A stretch of DNA of 64,000 nt from NCBI GenBank assembly GCA_963763365.1, contig CAVXOE010000009.1, positions 645,999-709,998 on the forward strand, in the 5' to 3' direction. The first letter of the stretch is position 1. The number at the start of each line of letters is the position of its first letter. The DNA comes from VAZQ01 sp963763365. Its GTDB lineage: Bacteria > Pseudomonadota > Alphaproteobacteria > Rhizobiales > Xanthobacteraceae. The translations under genes were made by a program, and so were the position numbers. The notes under the pieces were generated by a model. It saw only the letters and a list, made by a program, of their open reading frames with translations, had not been told where the DNA came from and did no database searches. Below, piece by piece: positions 55,301 to 63,647 of the stretch.

Positions 55301-55507
55301 GCGCTCCAGCGTCGCCGTCACCAGCGACGCCATGGTGTCGGGACTGGCGCCGGGAAGCTGCGTGGTCACCTGGATGCTCGGAAAGTCGACCTGCGGCAGC
55401 GACGAGACCGGCAGCCACATGTAGCCGAGCAATCCGCCCAGCAAGGTCGCGACCCCGAGCAGCGAGGTCGCGATCGGGCGATGGATGAAGGGCGAGGAGA
55501 CGCTCAT
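52304..55507 (-). CDS. RND efflux pump inner-membrane permease, MdtB-like
   Basis: Intact 1,067-residue permease starting MSVSSPFIHRPIATSLLGVA. The proton-relay helix is TGFVVDDAIVMIENIVRHME; the second-half signature is GIVKKNAIMIIDFALEAERK. It overlaps the membrane-fusion gene (ATGA at 55504-55507) and is followed after 4 nt by the second permease. About half of the residues appear shared with the partner permease by eye, as expected for an MdtB/MdtC pair. Confidence 0.94.
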   Translation of the reverse strand: MSVSSPFIHRPIATSLLGVATLLGGLLGYMWLPVSSLPQVDFPSIQVTTQLPGASPDTMASLVTATLERNFGQIPSLTLMTSSSSYGISQITLQFDLNRDIDAAAQDVQAAINASGSTLPRNLPYPPVYSKVNPADAPIVTLALTSNTMSLRALSDIADTQLAPRLSELTGVGRVTVQGNIRPAVRIQADLSRLANYGISLEDLRNVIVAANVAGAKGAFDGAHQYYTIAANDQLTAADAYRNVVVAYRNGAPVLLRDIADVIDGLENSKVGGWYQGFPAIVVDIQRQPGANVIETVQRIKNELPKLQRSMPVGVTLTVVNDRTTTIRASIRDVQFTLILSVALVIMVVLVFLRTIRATIIAGVALPLSLIATFGVMWFCGFSLDNLSLMALTIGTGFVVDDAIVMIENIVRHMEDGEGPFEAALHGASEIGFTVISLTLSLIAVFIPLLFMTGLVGRMFREFALTLTIAVVTSAIVSLTLTPMMCSRLLRPHVESASRGIGHGFHRMVDWTVERYRRSLEWVIRHETLTLLVTLGTVIATVWLYIIIPKGFLPQQDTGLIFAVMEGGQEVSFTEMKRLQSAVEAVIRKDPEVTGVVSVIGVTPLNATPNAGRIAITLRTRDVRDTPVTAVIERLQRAVAAIAGVVVYFQPVQDIQISTRLSRAQYQYTLTGADPKEVTDWAARLAQRLHSSPLMRNVASEAQENGFRMNIQVDRETAGRLGISMQTVVDTLSDAFGQRQISTIYGQSNQYRVVLEAKPEYQNDPNSLSKLYVPASGNLAVAASTSLTSNPVAPVISTAGNTQVPLSAIAKFEYSTAPLVIAHQEQFPAVTISFDLAPDASLSDAVKLISQAERDIDMPTSLVGSYSGDAAEFAKSLAGQPWLILAAAITIYIVLGVLYESFIHPFTILTTLPSAGVGALLALMWFRMDLSVVALIGIILLMGIVKKNAIMIIDFALEAERKQGMTPHEAIVQASILRFRPIMMTTLAALFGAIPLAFEQGTGSELRNPLGITIIGGLLLSQLLTLYTTPVIYLAMERLKSRFSRQEPLQTELDLQEGLTPTQRAAE

Positions 55508-56784
55508 GGCGTGGCGCTCGGAGCGCCAGTTGCGGGCAGGCTGCCCTTCGCCTGCCCGCCGCCCTTGGTGCCGCCGCGCTTACGATTGCCGCCCGGGGGC
55601 GCCGCGGCCGGCGCCTGCGCCGGGTCGGTTGCACTCGACACCGACACCTTGGTCCCGTCGGTCAGTCTCCCAAAGCCGGTTGTGACCACGCGCTCGCCTG
55701 ACTTGAGGCCGGTGCCGACCACCGCTTCGCGGTCATCCTGCTTGGTCAAGGTCACGGGCCGCATGCCGGCGGTGCTGTTGTCGGTGACCACATAGACGAA
55801 GGTGCCGTTCGGCCCGCGCTGGATGGCGGCGGTCGGTACCACGACGACCTGCTTGAGCGTATCGATCAGCAGCCGGATGTTGACGAACTGGCCGGGCCAG
55901 AGCTGCAGCTTGGAATTGGGGAACTCGCCTTTGATCTTTACGGTGCCGGTGGACTGGTCGACCTGGTTGTCGACAACCACCACCTTGCCGCTGTCGAGCA
56001 CGGTCTTGCCGTCGGCGCCGAGCGCATCGACCGTCAACTGACCTCCGCCGAGCCCCTTGTTGATATCCGGCAGGACCTGCTGCGGCAGGCTGAAGAAGAC
56101 CGCGATGGGCTGAAGCTGCGTGATGATGACGATGCCGGTGGTGTCGGACGCCTTGACCAGGTTGCCTTCGTCGATCAGGCGAATGCCGGTACGCCCGGTC
56201 AGTGGCGCAACCACGTCGGTATAGGACAGAATGGCCTTGGCGTTCTCGATCGCAGCCTGGTCGGATTTGACCTGCGCCTCGAGCTGGGCCACCACGGCCT
56301 TCTGGGTGTCGAGCTGCTGCTTGTTGATGGCGTTGGTGGTCGACAGCCGGGTGTAGCGCTCGAGGTCGAGCCGGGCGTTGGCCAGCGTCGCCTCGTCCTG
56401 CGCCTTCTTGGCGACCGCCTGATCGTATTGCGCCTGGTAGATCGTCGGATCGATCTTGGCCAGCACGTAGTCCTTTTTCACGTCCTGGCCTTCGGTGAAC
56501 ATGATCTTGAGCAGCTTGCCGTCGACCTGCGCGCGCACCGTCACGGTGTTGAGCGCGCGCGCGGTACCGACGCCGTCGAGATAGACCGGCACGTCGGCAA
56601 GCTTCGACTCGACCGCCAGCACCGGCACCGCCTCGGTGCCGGGGGCCGCCGGGCCGCCGCCCTTGCGCTTCGAAAACTGCTGCTGGACGACCTGCTGCGG
56701 CCAGTTCGAATAATAGAGCGCTGCAACGCCTCCGATGACGAGGCAGCTCAGCAAGGTGACGATCGTGCGCCGTTTTGCTGTCAT
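55504..56784 (-). CDS. RND efflux periplasmic adaptor (membrane fusion protein), MdtA-like
   Basis: Intact 426-residue adaptor. It has an N-terminal anchor (TIVTLLSCLVIGGVAALYYS), the lipoyl half-motif TVTVRAQVDGKLLKIMFTEG, a helical hairpin rich in Gln/Ala/Lys (residues 110-165), the second lipoyl half with SYTDVVAPLTGRTGIRLIDE, then beta-barrel and membrane-proximal domains. The C-terminal 35 residues are Pro/Ala/Gly/Lys-rich and probably disordered. Its start overlaps the outer-membrane factor stop by 4 bp and its stop overlaps the MdtB-like start by 4 bp. Confidence 0.94.
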   Translation of the reverse strand: MTAKRRTIVTLLSCLVIGGVAALYYSNWPQQVVQQQFSKRKGGGPAAPGTEAVPVLAVESKLADVPVYLDGVGTARALNTVTVRAQVDGKLLKIMFTEGQDVKKDYVLAKIDPTIYQAQYDQAVAKKAQDEATLANARLDLERYTRLSTTNAINKQQLDTQKAVVAQLEAQVKSDQAAIENAKAILSYTDVVAPLTGRTGIRLIDEGNLVKASDTTGIVIITQLQPIAVFFSLPQQVLPDINKGLGGGQLTVDALGADGKTVLDSGKVVVVDNQVDQSTGTVKIKGEFPNSKLQLWPGQFVNIRLLIDTLKQVVVVPTAAIQRGPNGTFVYVVTDNSTAGMRPVTLTKQDDREAVVGTGLKSGERVVTTGFGRLTDGTKVSVSSATDPAQAPAAAPPGGNRKRGGTKGGGQAKGSLPATGAPSATP

Positions 56785-58244
56785 TGCCCTAGCTTCGCAG
56801 GTGCCTCCACTCCCGGCGGGAGCCAGCTTCCACCGAGCGCCTGATAGAGACTCAGCACCGCCTGCAACCGGGCAAGGCGCGCCTGCACGAGCAGGTCTTC
56901 GGCCGTGAACAGGGTCTGCTGGGTCTGCAGCAGGGTGACGAGATCGAGCGTGCCCTCGCGCAACCTGATCTCCGAGATATTGAAGGCCTGGCGAGATGCA
57001 GTCACCACGACTTGCTGCAGCCGCTCGCGCTCGGCGCCGTCCACGATCGCGATCAACGCGATCTCGACGTCGCCGAAAGCCGAAAGAATGGATTGGCAAT
57101 AGAGCTTCATCAGTTCGAGCTGTTTGCCGTTGGCGGCCTCGAGCTGTCCTTCCAGCCGGAAGCCGTCGAGCAGCGGCTGCGTCAGGCTGGTGGCGACCGA
57201 AAAGAAGAAGCTCTGCGGTGTGAACAGGAGTTTCAGGGCGGGGTTCTCGTAGCCGCTCATGCCGGTGAGCGTGACGCTTGGAAAGAATGCCGCGCGTGCA
57301 GCCGCAACGCTGGCTTCCGCCGACGCAAGGTTGGCTTCGGCGAGGCGGATGTCGGGCCGCTGGAACAACAGCTCGGACGGCATGCCGGGCGTCACCCGCG
57401 GAATCTTCAGCGAATAGAGGCTGCCGCCCCGCACCTTGAGATCGACCGGCGGGCGGCCGATCAGCACGGCAAGGAGCGCGATGTTCTGCCTCAGCGTCTG
57501 ATCGAACAGCGGGATGTTGGCGCGCACCGTCGCCACCACGCTTTCCTGCTGGGCGATATCGAGCTGCGACGCCGTGCCGGCGGTGAAGCGCTGCTTGATC
57601 AGATCGAGGACGCGCGTGGCGGCAGTGAGATTCTGGCGGGCAATCCGCAGCCGGTCCTGCGACACAAGCACTTGCAGATAGGCGGTGCCGACGCTGACGA
57701 TGGTGGTGAGCACCACCACTTCCTTGGCGAAGCGCGTGGCGGCCGCGTTCTCCTGCGCGGCGACCAGAATCGCGCGGTTCTTGCCCCAGAAATCGATCTC
57801 GTAGCTCGCCGTCAGCCAGGCCTTGTAATCCTCGCGCACGCCGCCGCCGGGCGGCCATGACCTCTGGCCAAAACCATCGAACTGCAGCCCGGGAAGCAGC
57901 GGCGCACCCGAGACCTTGGCCTGGGCGTCGGCCTGGACGATGCGGGCGATGGCGGCGCCGATGTTGAAGTTGGCAGTCTGCGCTTCCTCGATCAGGCTGG
58001 TGAGTTCGTGCGAGTTGAAAGTACGCCACCAGTCGAGCGCCGGCGGTGCCGATTCGCCGTTCGCTGTGGCGTAACGGTCCGGGATGCCGGTGAGCGGCGG
58101 CCGCTCGGACGTGAAGAGGCACCCGGACAGCATTTGCAACAGAGCTAATCCCCAAATGATGCCAAAGAAACGGCGAATGCATCCGGCTTCACCCAGAGCA
58201 CGCGCTCGTGATCGCACAGACATGGACCAACTCTCGAACGCCAC
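56781..58244 (-). CDS. Efflux outer-membrane factor, NodT/OprM family lipoprotein
   Basis: A 487-residue outer-membrane channel. A long leader ends in the lipobox LQMLSGC, so Cys42 is probably acylated. The two OEP repeats are visible: WWRTFNSHELTSLIEEAQTA and LLFQRPDIRLAEANLASAEA, with DFWGKNRAILVAAQENAAAT in the first helical hairpin. The natural start may be ATG 58223 instead of 58244. It is the first gene of the OMF-adaptor-permease-permease operon; in E. coli mdtABC the outer-membrane partner TolC is encoded elsewhere. Confidence 0.92.
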   Translation of the reverse strand: MAFESWSMSVRSRARALGEAGCIRRFFGIIWGLALLQMLSGCLFTSERPPLTGIPDRYATANGESAPPALDWWRTFNSHELTSLIEEAQTANFNIGAAIARIVQADAQAKVSGAPLLPGLQFDGFGQRSWPPGGGVREDYKAWLTASYEIDFWGKNRAILVAAQENAAATRFAKEVVVLTTIVSVGTAYLQVLVSQDRLRIARQNLTAATRVLDLIKQRFTAGTASQLDIAQQESVVATVRANIPLFDQTLRQNIALLAVLIGRPPVDLKVRGGSLYSLKIPRVTPGMPSELLFQRPDIRLAEANLASAEASVAAARAAFFPSVTLTGMSGYENPALKLLFTPQSFFFSVATSLTQPLLDGFRLEGQLEAANGKQLELMKLYCQSILSAFGDVEIALIAIVDGAERERLQQVVVTASRQAFNISEIRLREGTLDLVTLLQTQQTLFTAEDLLVQARLARLQAVLSLYQALGGSWLPPGVEAPAKLGQ

Positions 58245-58655
58245 GGACGCTCACGATGGATTCCCGGGACGAGCGTTTACGCCACGTACGCAGTGCCCCA
58301 GCCGCCCTCATTCTTTAATAACCATATGCTATCAGGCACGCGGGCGGCGACCACTTAATTATCGGACAGGTTCCACCCTCTAACGTATTGATTTCGCGTA
58401 AAATCCGCCGGACAGGGCGGGAACGGACAGTCGCGTTTGTAGGGGGCCGGTACGGGTGTCCCGGCGCGCCCGTCGGCGACGCCCTCTTCGGCACGCCGGG
58501 CGCAATTTTTCCGCGCTGCGGCATGCCGCCGGAGCCGAGATTCCGGCGAAACGGCGCGCAGGCGCCGACCGGCCGGCCACGGCGTCCTGCGCCCGATAAC
58601 GCTTTTTTAACCCTGTCGAGCCGATGCTGGCTTCGGGGATTCGGGGGCGTGAGCC
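58245..58655. other. Divergent intergenic region upstream of the efflux operon
   Basis: About 410 bp without a confident gene. The AT-rich patches TCTTTAATAACCATATGC (58312-58329) and ACTTAATTATCGG (58354-58366) are the likeliest promoter zone for the efflux operon. CGCTTTTTTAACCC at about 58599 lies near the small gene on the other strand. No regulator gene and no clear operator palindrome were found. Confidence 0.4.
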
Positions 58656-58868
58656 ATGGACAATCGACGCGCAGCGCTCGCGGACGCAGCCGCCAAGCTT
58701 GACGCTTTTCTCGCACGCGCCGTGGAGGAATTCGGTCACAACGCGCGCGATCCGGCCGAAACCAACCGGCGCATCGACGACTACATCAAAGCCCAGGCTC
58801 GAAAGATCGCTTGCGACGCCGGCCCGTCACGGCCGACGCAGCCACCGACGCTCGACTGGGCGGCGTAG
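58656..58868 (+). CDS. Small hypothetical protein, 70 residues
   Basis: Complete short reading frame starting MDNRRAALADAAAKLDAFLA and ending TLDWAA. It is helical and strongly charged (RDPAETNRRIDDYIKAQARK), with no membrane segment and one Cys. GGGGG and GAG lie 9-14 nt upstream of the ATG. Codon use matches neighbouring genes. Function is not recognised. It stops 18 nt before the convergent deacetylase-like gene ends. Confidence 0.55.
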   Translation: MDNRRAALADAAAKLDAFLARAVEEFGHNARDPAETNRRIDDYIKAQARKIACDAGPSRPTQPPTLDWAA

Positions 58869-58886
58869 CGGCCGCGCAGCGCCGGA

Positions 58887-59780
58887 CTAGGCGCGAGTCG
58901 CCGGGTTCGAAGCCAGATACCAATCGAGAATCTCAGCGCCGTTCCAATGCAGCACGCCGTCGAAGCGGCTGGCATGGTCGTAGAACGACTCTAGATACTT
59001 GATGCGGTGCGGCTGGCCGCTGATGTAGGGGTGGATCGCAATCGCCATGATCTTCGCGCGATCCTTGCCTTCGGCATAGAGCCGGTCGAACTGATCGATG
59101 GCGCGTTGCAGCAGGTAGCCGCTCTCGTGGTGCTGCACGATCATCATGGTGATGTCGTTGATCTCGACGGTGTAGGGCAAGGTCACGAGCGGACCGCGCG
59201 CGGTGCGGATCACCGAGGGTTCGTCGTCGTAGACCCAGTCGCCGATGTATTTCACGCCGGCATCGACCAGCAGTTCGGGCGTCTCCAGCGTTTGGGTGAG
59301 GCCCGGCCCGAGCCAGCCGACCGGCCGCTTGCCGGTGAATTTTTCTAGTATGTCCATCGAGCGGTTGATCATGCCGCGCTGGTCTTCGTGCTTGTGGATC
59401 GGCATCTGGTCGTAGGCGTGACCCATGAACTCCCAGCCGAGCCGTTTGCCCTCCTCGGCGACGCGCGTGTAGTCCTCGCAAGTGCGCGCGTTGATGGCGA
59501 GCGTGGGGCGGATGCCGAGCCGCTCGTAGAGCTCGAAGAACCGCCACGCGCCCACGCGCATCCCGTATTCGTGCCAGCTCCAGTGCGGCACGTCCGGCAG
59601 GAGCGGCACGCCGGTCGGCGCCGGCAGCACCTGGCGCGGCATCGGGCGGCCGATGTCCCACACCTCGTAGTTGACGATGGTCCACACCACGAGCCGCGCG
59701 CCGCCCGGCAGCTTAAGTGGTGGGCGGTCGACAATGGCCGAATATTCGCAGCGGTCACGCGGTAGCATAGGTGAGGTCAT
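58887..59780 (-). CDS. Polysaccharide-deacetylase-fold hydrolase (PuuE/CE4-like)
   Basis: Intact 297-residue NodB-homology protein of the cytoplasmic, PuuE-like group (no signal peptide). Features are ARLVVWTIVNYEVWDIGRPM, WHEYGMRVGAWRFFELYERL, EFMGHAYDQMPIHKHEDQRG, WLGPGLTQTLETPELLVDAG and IAIHPYISGQPHR. This subgroup includes enzymes acting on cyclic amides and imides such as allantoin, not on polysaccharides. It starts 8 nt after the UbiD copy 2 stop, so the two are co-transcribed and may act on the same carboxylated compound (inference). Confidence 0.88.
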   Translation of the reverse strand: MTSPMLPRDRCEYSAIVDRPPLKLPGGARLVVWTIVNYEVWDIGRPMPRQVLPAPTGVPLLPDVPHWSWHEYGMRVGAWRFFELYERLGIRPTLAINARTCEDYTRVAEEGKRLGWEFMGHAYDQMPIHKHEDQRGMINRSMDILEKFTGKRPVGWLGPGLTQTLETPELLVDAGVKYIGDWVYDDEPSVIRTARGPLVTLPYTVEINDITMMIVQHHESGYLLQRAIDQFDRLYAEGKDRAKIMAIAIHPYISGQPHRIKYLESFYDHASRFDGVLHWNGAEILDWYLASNPATRA

Positions 59781-59788
59781 GGGGTCTC

Positions 59789-61267
59789 TCAGGCGCAGCC
59801 GATCTTGCCGAGAATATCGGCGAACTTCTCCGCCACCTTGCGCTTGAGCTCAGGGCTAGCGCGCGCGACCACCGGGAAATCCTTCAGCCGCTCGTAGGGC
59901 CGGCAGGCGTCGATGATGGCGCGCGAATTGGTCGAGCTTTCCTTGTCGAGCAGCGGGTCGAGCGGCCCCGACCAGGCGCGGCGCGCGAACGAGATGTCGT
60001 TCGCCGGATCGCAGCGCGTGCACATCGCCCACATCACGTCGAACAGGTCGGTCGGATCGACGTCGTCGTCGACCACAACGACGAACCGCCCCAGATAGGA
60101 CGCCGACTGGCAACCGGCCGCCAGCAGCCCCGCCTGCGTGGCGTGGCCCGGATAGGCCTGCTTGATGGCGATGACGTTGAACATGCGCGCGCCGCCGAAC
60201 TCGTGCACCCAAACGCCCGCCACACCCGACAAGCCCGCCCTCTCGACCTCGTCCCAGATCATGCCGGCCTTCATCACGCACTTGCTGAATGAGAAATCGG
60301 ACGGTGGCCGCATCGGCGAGGCAATGCCGAGGATCGGATCGTTGCGGTAATAGACGCGCTTGACGTGTACCACCGGCTGCTCGCTCGGCGACGACGCGTA
60401 GTAGCCGGTGAATTCGCCGAACGGCCCCTCCTTGGCGTTGACGCCTTCGACCATCTCGCCTTCCAGCACGACCTCGGCATGCGCCGGCATCGGCAGGCCG
60501 TGCAGTTCGCTGTTGACGATCTCGTACGGCTCGCCGCGGTGGCCGCCCGCGTAGTCGTACTCGGACAGGCCGAACTTCAGCTCGTTGCCGCCGGCGAGGA
60601 ACAGCAGCGGGTCGTGGCCGCAGGAAATCAGCACCGGGCAGGGCTTGCCCTTGCGGAAATATTTCTCGCGGATCTGCCGGCCGTGCTTGCCGGGCGAGAT
60701 CCACACCGACACGTGGTTCTTGTCCTGCACCATGACGCGGTAGGTCGCGCCGTTGACCCAGTTCTCGTCCGGGTCGCGCATGATCACGAGATCGTCGGTG
60801 CCGATGTAGCGGCCGCCGTCGAGCTCGTGCAGGAACGGCACCGGGAATTTCAGCAGGTCGACCTTGTCGTCGCGATCGACGTTCTCGAACACCGGCCCCT
60901 TGCCGACGGTCTTGGGCGGGATCGGCCGGTGCGTCTTCATGCGGTCGCGATAGGCGCGCACCACGTCGAGCGGGCCGCGCGGCACCGGCAGCCCAAGCGT
61001 GATGGCGAGCCGCTTCGACGAATTGGTGGCGCCGGAGAGAAGCCGCATGCCCTTGGGATAGCCGGGCACGTCCTCGAACAGGATGGCGGGCGGCTCCGGC
61101 CGCGCGTGGTTCACGATCTCGGCCAGCGTGCCCATTTCGAGATGGGTGTCGACGCCCGGGATGCGCACGATCTCGCCCGCCGCCTCGGCGCGCTTGATGA
61201 ACTCGCGCAGGTCTTCGTGCGGCGAGTTGTAGGCGTTGAAGCTCTGGGGTTGGCCTTTTTCCAGCAC
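59789..61267 (-). CDS. UbiD-family (prenylated-FMN) decarboxylase, copy 2
   Basis: A 492-residue UbiD-family enzyme: SPHEDLREFIKRAEAAGEIV, VYYRNDPILGIASPMRPPSD (conserved RNDP), VVVVDDDVDPTDLFDVMWAM, and a late YERLKDFPVVARASPELKRK. I chose GTG 61267 because AAGGA lies 7 nt upstream; the longer frame to 61477 is translated intergenic repeat. It differs clearly from copy 1 (8247-9911), so the substrates should differ. It is divergent from a tricarboxylate-type receptor and followed by the deacetylase-fold gene. Confidence 0.92.
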   Translation of the reverse strand: MLEKGQPQSFNAYNSPHEDLREFIKRAEAAGEIVRIPGVDTHLEMGTLAEIVNHARPEPPAILFEDVPGYPKGMRLLSGATNSSKRLAITLGLPVPRGPLDVVRAYRDRMKTHRPIPPKTVGKGPVFENVDRDDKVDLLKFPVPFLHELDGGRYIGTDDLVIMRDPDENWVNGATYRVMVQDKNHVSVWISPGKHGRQIREKYFRKGKPCPVLISCGHDPLLFLAGGNELKFGLSEYDYAGGHRGEPYEIVNSELHGLPMPAHAEVVLEGEMVEGVNAKEGPFGEFTGYYASSPSEQPVVHVKRVYYRNDPILGIASPMRPPSDFSFSKCVMKAGMIWDEVERAGLSGVAGVWVHEFGGARMFNVIAIKQAYPGHATQAGLLAAGCQSASYLGRFVVVVDDDVDPTDLFDVMWAMCTRCDPANDISFARRAWSGPLDPLLDKESSTNSRAIIDACRPYERLKDFPVVARASPELKRKVAEKFADILGKIGCA

Positions 61268-61317
61268 GGCGGCATCCTTGCAGTTCTCGTCGCGTTGTCT
61301 TTGCCACGACTCCCGGA

Positions 61318-61394
61318 GATTGTCATGCCCGCGAAAGCGGGCGTCCAGTCTGTGGGTCAAATACTGGATCATCCGCTTTTGCGGATGATGACGC
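61318..61394. repeat. Dispersed palindromic element, copy A5
   Basis: Starts TTGTCATGCCCGCGAAAGCGGGC (stem CCCGC/GCGGG) and ends with GGATCATCCGC then GCGGATGATGACG, plus the central CCAGT/ACTGG pair. It lies between UbiD copy 2 and the divergent receptor gene. Confidence 0.7.
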
Positions 61395-61475
61395 CGGTGA
61401 GGGAGCGCCATCGTGCTTTCGCCCGCCGAGCGACGCGCGTAAGCTTCGCATAAATCAGACGACGGGAGGATCGCC

Positions 61476-62537
61476 ATGCTGCTTCTGCGCGCCGCGATCG
61501 CGCTTGGCCTCGCGGCATTCTCCCTGGCGAATGCCGCCTACGCCCAGGAGCCGTTCTACAAGGGCAAGCGGCTCACCATCCTGATCAACTTCGCGGCCGG
61601 CGGCCCGACCGACATCGAGGGGCGGCTGTTCGCCAAGCATCTCGCCAAGCACATCGACGGCGCCCCCGGCATCGTCATCCAGAACATGGAGGGCGCCGGC
61701 GGTATCGTCGGCGCGAAGTATCTCGGCGAAGTCGGGCCGCGCGACGGCAGCATGGCGGGCTACTTCACCGGCACCGCGTTCATCTACGCGCTCGATCCGG
61801 AGCGCTTCCGCGTCGACTTCAAGACCTACGAATTCGTCGCGACGCAGCCCGGCACGACCGTGCACTTCGCCCGCACCGACGTGGCGCCCGGCCTCAAGGA
61901 GCCGACGGACATCATCAAGGCGAAGGACCTCGTCGTGGGCGGCTTGAGCGTGGACACGCCGAAGGACATCCGGCTGCGGCTCGCGATGGACATGCTCGGC
62001 ATTCCGTTCAAATACGTCACCGGCTACCGCTCGAGCCCGGCGGCGCGTATCGCGTTCCAGCGCGGCGAGATCAATTTCTTTTCCGAATCGCCGCCGAGCT
62101 ATCGCGGCGTGGTCGAGCCCAGCCTGGTGAAGACCGGGCAGGCGATCCCGATCTTTTACGACGCGGGCTACGACGGCAAAGAATTCTTCGTGCCGGACCC
62201 CATGAAGGGGCTGCCGATTCTGATGTATCACGAGCTTTATCAGAAGCTCAAAGGCACCATGCCGTCGGGCCAGTACTGGGACATCTACAAGGCGATCATC
62301 GGCGCCGACGGTATCATCCAGCGCCTGATCGTCATGCCGCCCGGCGCGCCGCAGGCGGCGGTGCAGGCGCTGCGTGCGGGCATCGAACGGGTCAACGGCG
62401 ACAAGGCCTACGCGGAGGAGGCCGAGAAGGCGTTCGGCTACGTTCCGCTCTGGCTCGCATCGGCGGACACGCCGAAGATCGCGCAGACCGCGCTCAGCGT
62501 GAAGCCTGAGGTCCGGCGTTCCGAGCAACTACATTAG
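61476..62537 (+). CDS. Tripartite tricarboxylate transporter receptor-like protein (Bug-related), copy 3
   Basis: Intact 353-residue periplasmic binding protein. A signal peptide (AAIALGLAAFSLANAAYA) precedes YKGKRLTILINFAAGGPTDI and IVIQNMEGAGGIVGAKYLGE. It is a divergent Bug relative, with PYK-type loops replaced by YRSSPAARIAFQRGEINFFS. GGGAGGA lies upstream of the ATG. Its divergence from the UbiD copy 2 operon suggests it binds that operon's aromatic or dicarboxylic substrate (inference). No TctAB permease is present. Confidence 0.88.
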   Translation: MLLLRAAIALGLAAFSLANAAYAQEPFYKGKRLTILINFAAGGPTDIEGRLFAKHLAKHIDGAPGIVIQNMEGAGGIVGAKYLGEVGPRDGSMAGYFTGTAFIYALDPERFRVDFKTYEFVATQPGTTVHFARTDVAPGLKEPTDIIKAKDLVVGGLSVDTPKDIRLRLAMDMLGIPFKYVTGYRSSPAARIAFQRGEINFFSESPPSYRGVVEPSLVKTGQAIPIFYDAGYDGKEFFVPDPMKGLPILMYHELYQKLKGTMPSGQYWDIYKAIIGADGIIQRLIVMPPGAPQAAVQALRAGIERVNGDKAYAEEAEKAFGYVPLWLASADTPKIAQTALSVKPEVRRSEQLH

Positions 62538-62572
62538 GAACCTGCCGCCGAAGTAAGAAGGCAGTCGCGAGG

Positions 62573-62726
62573 CATCTCCCCCTCCCCCATGAGCGGAGCG
62601 AATGGTGGGGAGGGGTCGGGGGTGGGGGGCTCGGCAATCGGAAATCAAACGTCGGTACTCAGGATAGCTGCTCGGCCCCCCACCCACCCTCCCCACCGCT
62701 CACTTCGTTCGCGGGGGGAGGGGGCG
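62573..62726. repeat. Long inverted repeat, copy B2
   Basis: Arms CTCCCCCTCCCCCATGAGCG ... GGGGGGCTCGG (62575-62633) and GCTCGGCCCCCCACCC ... GGGGGGAGGGGG (62670-62724) are near-perfect inverted complements around a 36-base centre. It is related to the element at 14946-15076. It lies between two convergent genes. Confidence 0.8.
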
Positions 62727-62764
62727 CACCACGCATCTGTCGAGAGTTCTGCGGCTCGCCGATC

Positions 62765-63586
62765 TTATCGTCCCGGCGCCACGGCGCCCTGCACGCCGGC
62801 TTGCGCGATGGCGCGCGTGACGACGCCCGAGGCGATGGCGGCGGCGGTGAAGTCGCGCACGAATGCCGCCGCCAGCGGACGGTCCTTGGGATAGCCGATG
62901 GCGAGCGCGTTGCTTCCGTAATTGCCGGGCACGATGCGCGAGCCCGGAAGCTCGGGCTGATAGGAGATGAGCGCGTCGCGCAGGTCGGCGAAGGCGTCGG
63001 CCTGGCCGGATTTCAACAACTCGAAGGCCTGCTTGTAGCCGAAGATCGGCACCAGCACGATCGTCGCCTTGGTGAGCTTCTTGCGCGCCATTTCTTCGAC
63101 CGCGGTCTTCTCATACGCCACGATCCTGCGGCCGGGCTGGTCGGCATCCGCGTGGCTCTGAATTGGGGAGGACGCCGGCACGATCAGCGTCATCTCCATT
63201 TCCATGAAGGCCGGGGCGAAATCGATCAGGCCGATGCGCTCCGGCGTCGGCGCGAGGAACGTCACGTCCGCGTTGCCGCTGCGCAGTGCCTCGATGCCGA
63301 GGTTCGGCGTGTTGAACGCCATCGGTTGCAGCGGCACGCCGAGTTGGCGCGCCATCTCGGCGGCGAGGTCCGGAGCGACGCCCTTCAGGCTGCCGCTCGC
63401 GTCCTGCTTCGCCAGGAACGGAATTTTCACCAGCGCGGCGCGCAGCATGCCGGTCGGCGCGATCTGCGCTTTCTGCTCGGCGGTCGCGGTTTGCGCGAGC
63501 GCGCTTGAGGCGCCCGCGAGCGTGAGAGCAAAGCCGAGCGAAACCACCGCGAGGCGTGCCGCGATCACCTTGGATATCGTGCGCAT
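62765..63586 (-). CDS. Amino-acid-type (SBP_bac_3) periplasmic substrate-binding protein
   Basis: A 273-residue solute-binding protein. The signal peptide is AVVSLGFALTLAGASSALA; the mature part has GMLRAALVKIPFLAKQDASG, then the DLAAEMARQLGVPLQPMAFN and ALRSGNADVTFLAPTPERIG blocks characteristic of family 3, although the usual ligand Arg/Asp contacts are only partly kept. ATG 63586 is preceded by GGGAGGA. No ABC permease or ATPase is present in the window. The ligand is unknown. Confidence 0.88.
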   Translation of the reverse strand: MRTISKVIAARLAVVSLGFALTLAGASSALAQTATAEQKAQIAPTGMLRAALVKIPFLAKQDASGSLKGVAPDLAAEMARQLGVPLQPMAFNTPNLGIEALRSGNADVTFLAPTPERIGLIDFAPAFMEMEMTLIVPASSPIQSHADADQPGRRIVAYEKTAVEEMARKKLTKATIVLVPIFGYKQAFELLKSGQADAFADLRDALISYQPELPGSRIVPGNYGSNALAIGYPKDRPLAAAFVRDFTAAAIASGVVTRAIAQAGVQGAVAPGR

Positions 63587-63647
63587 GAGCGTCCTCCCGG
63601 ACCGATTATTTTGCGCGACGATATCACACAAAGGGCGGCCGCTCAGG

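Noticed and set aside
58895..58915. tRNA-like GGGTTCGAAGCC sequence
   Set aside because: It resembles a T-arm, but no acceptor stem, anticodon arm or D-arm fits around it, and it lies in the 3' end of the deacetylase-fold gene.
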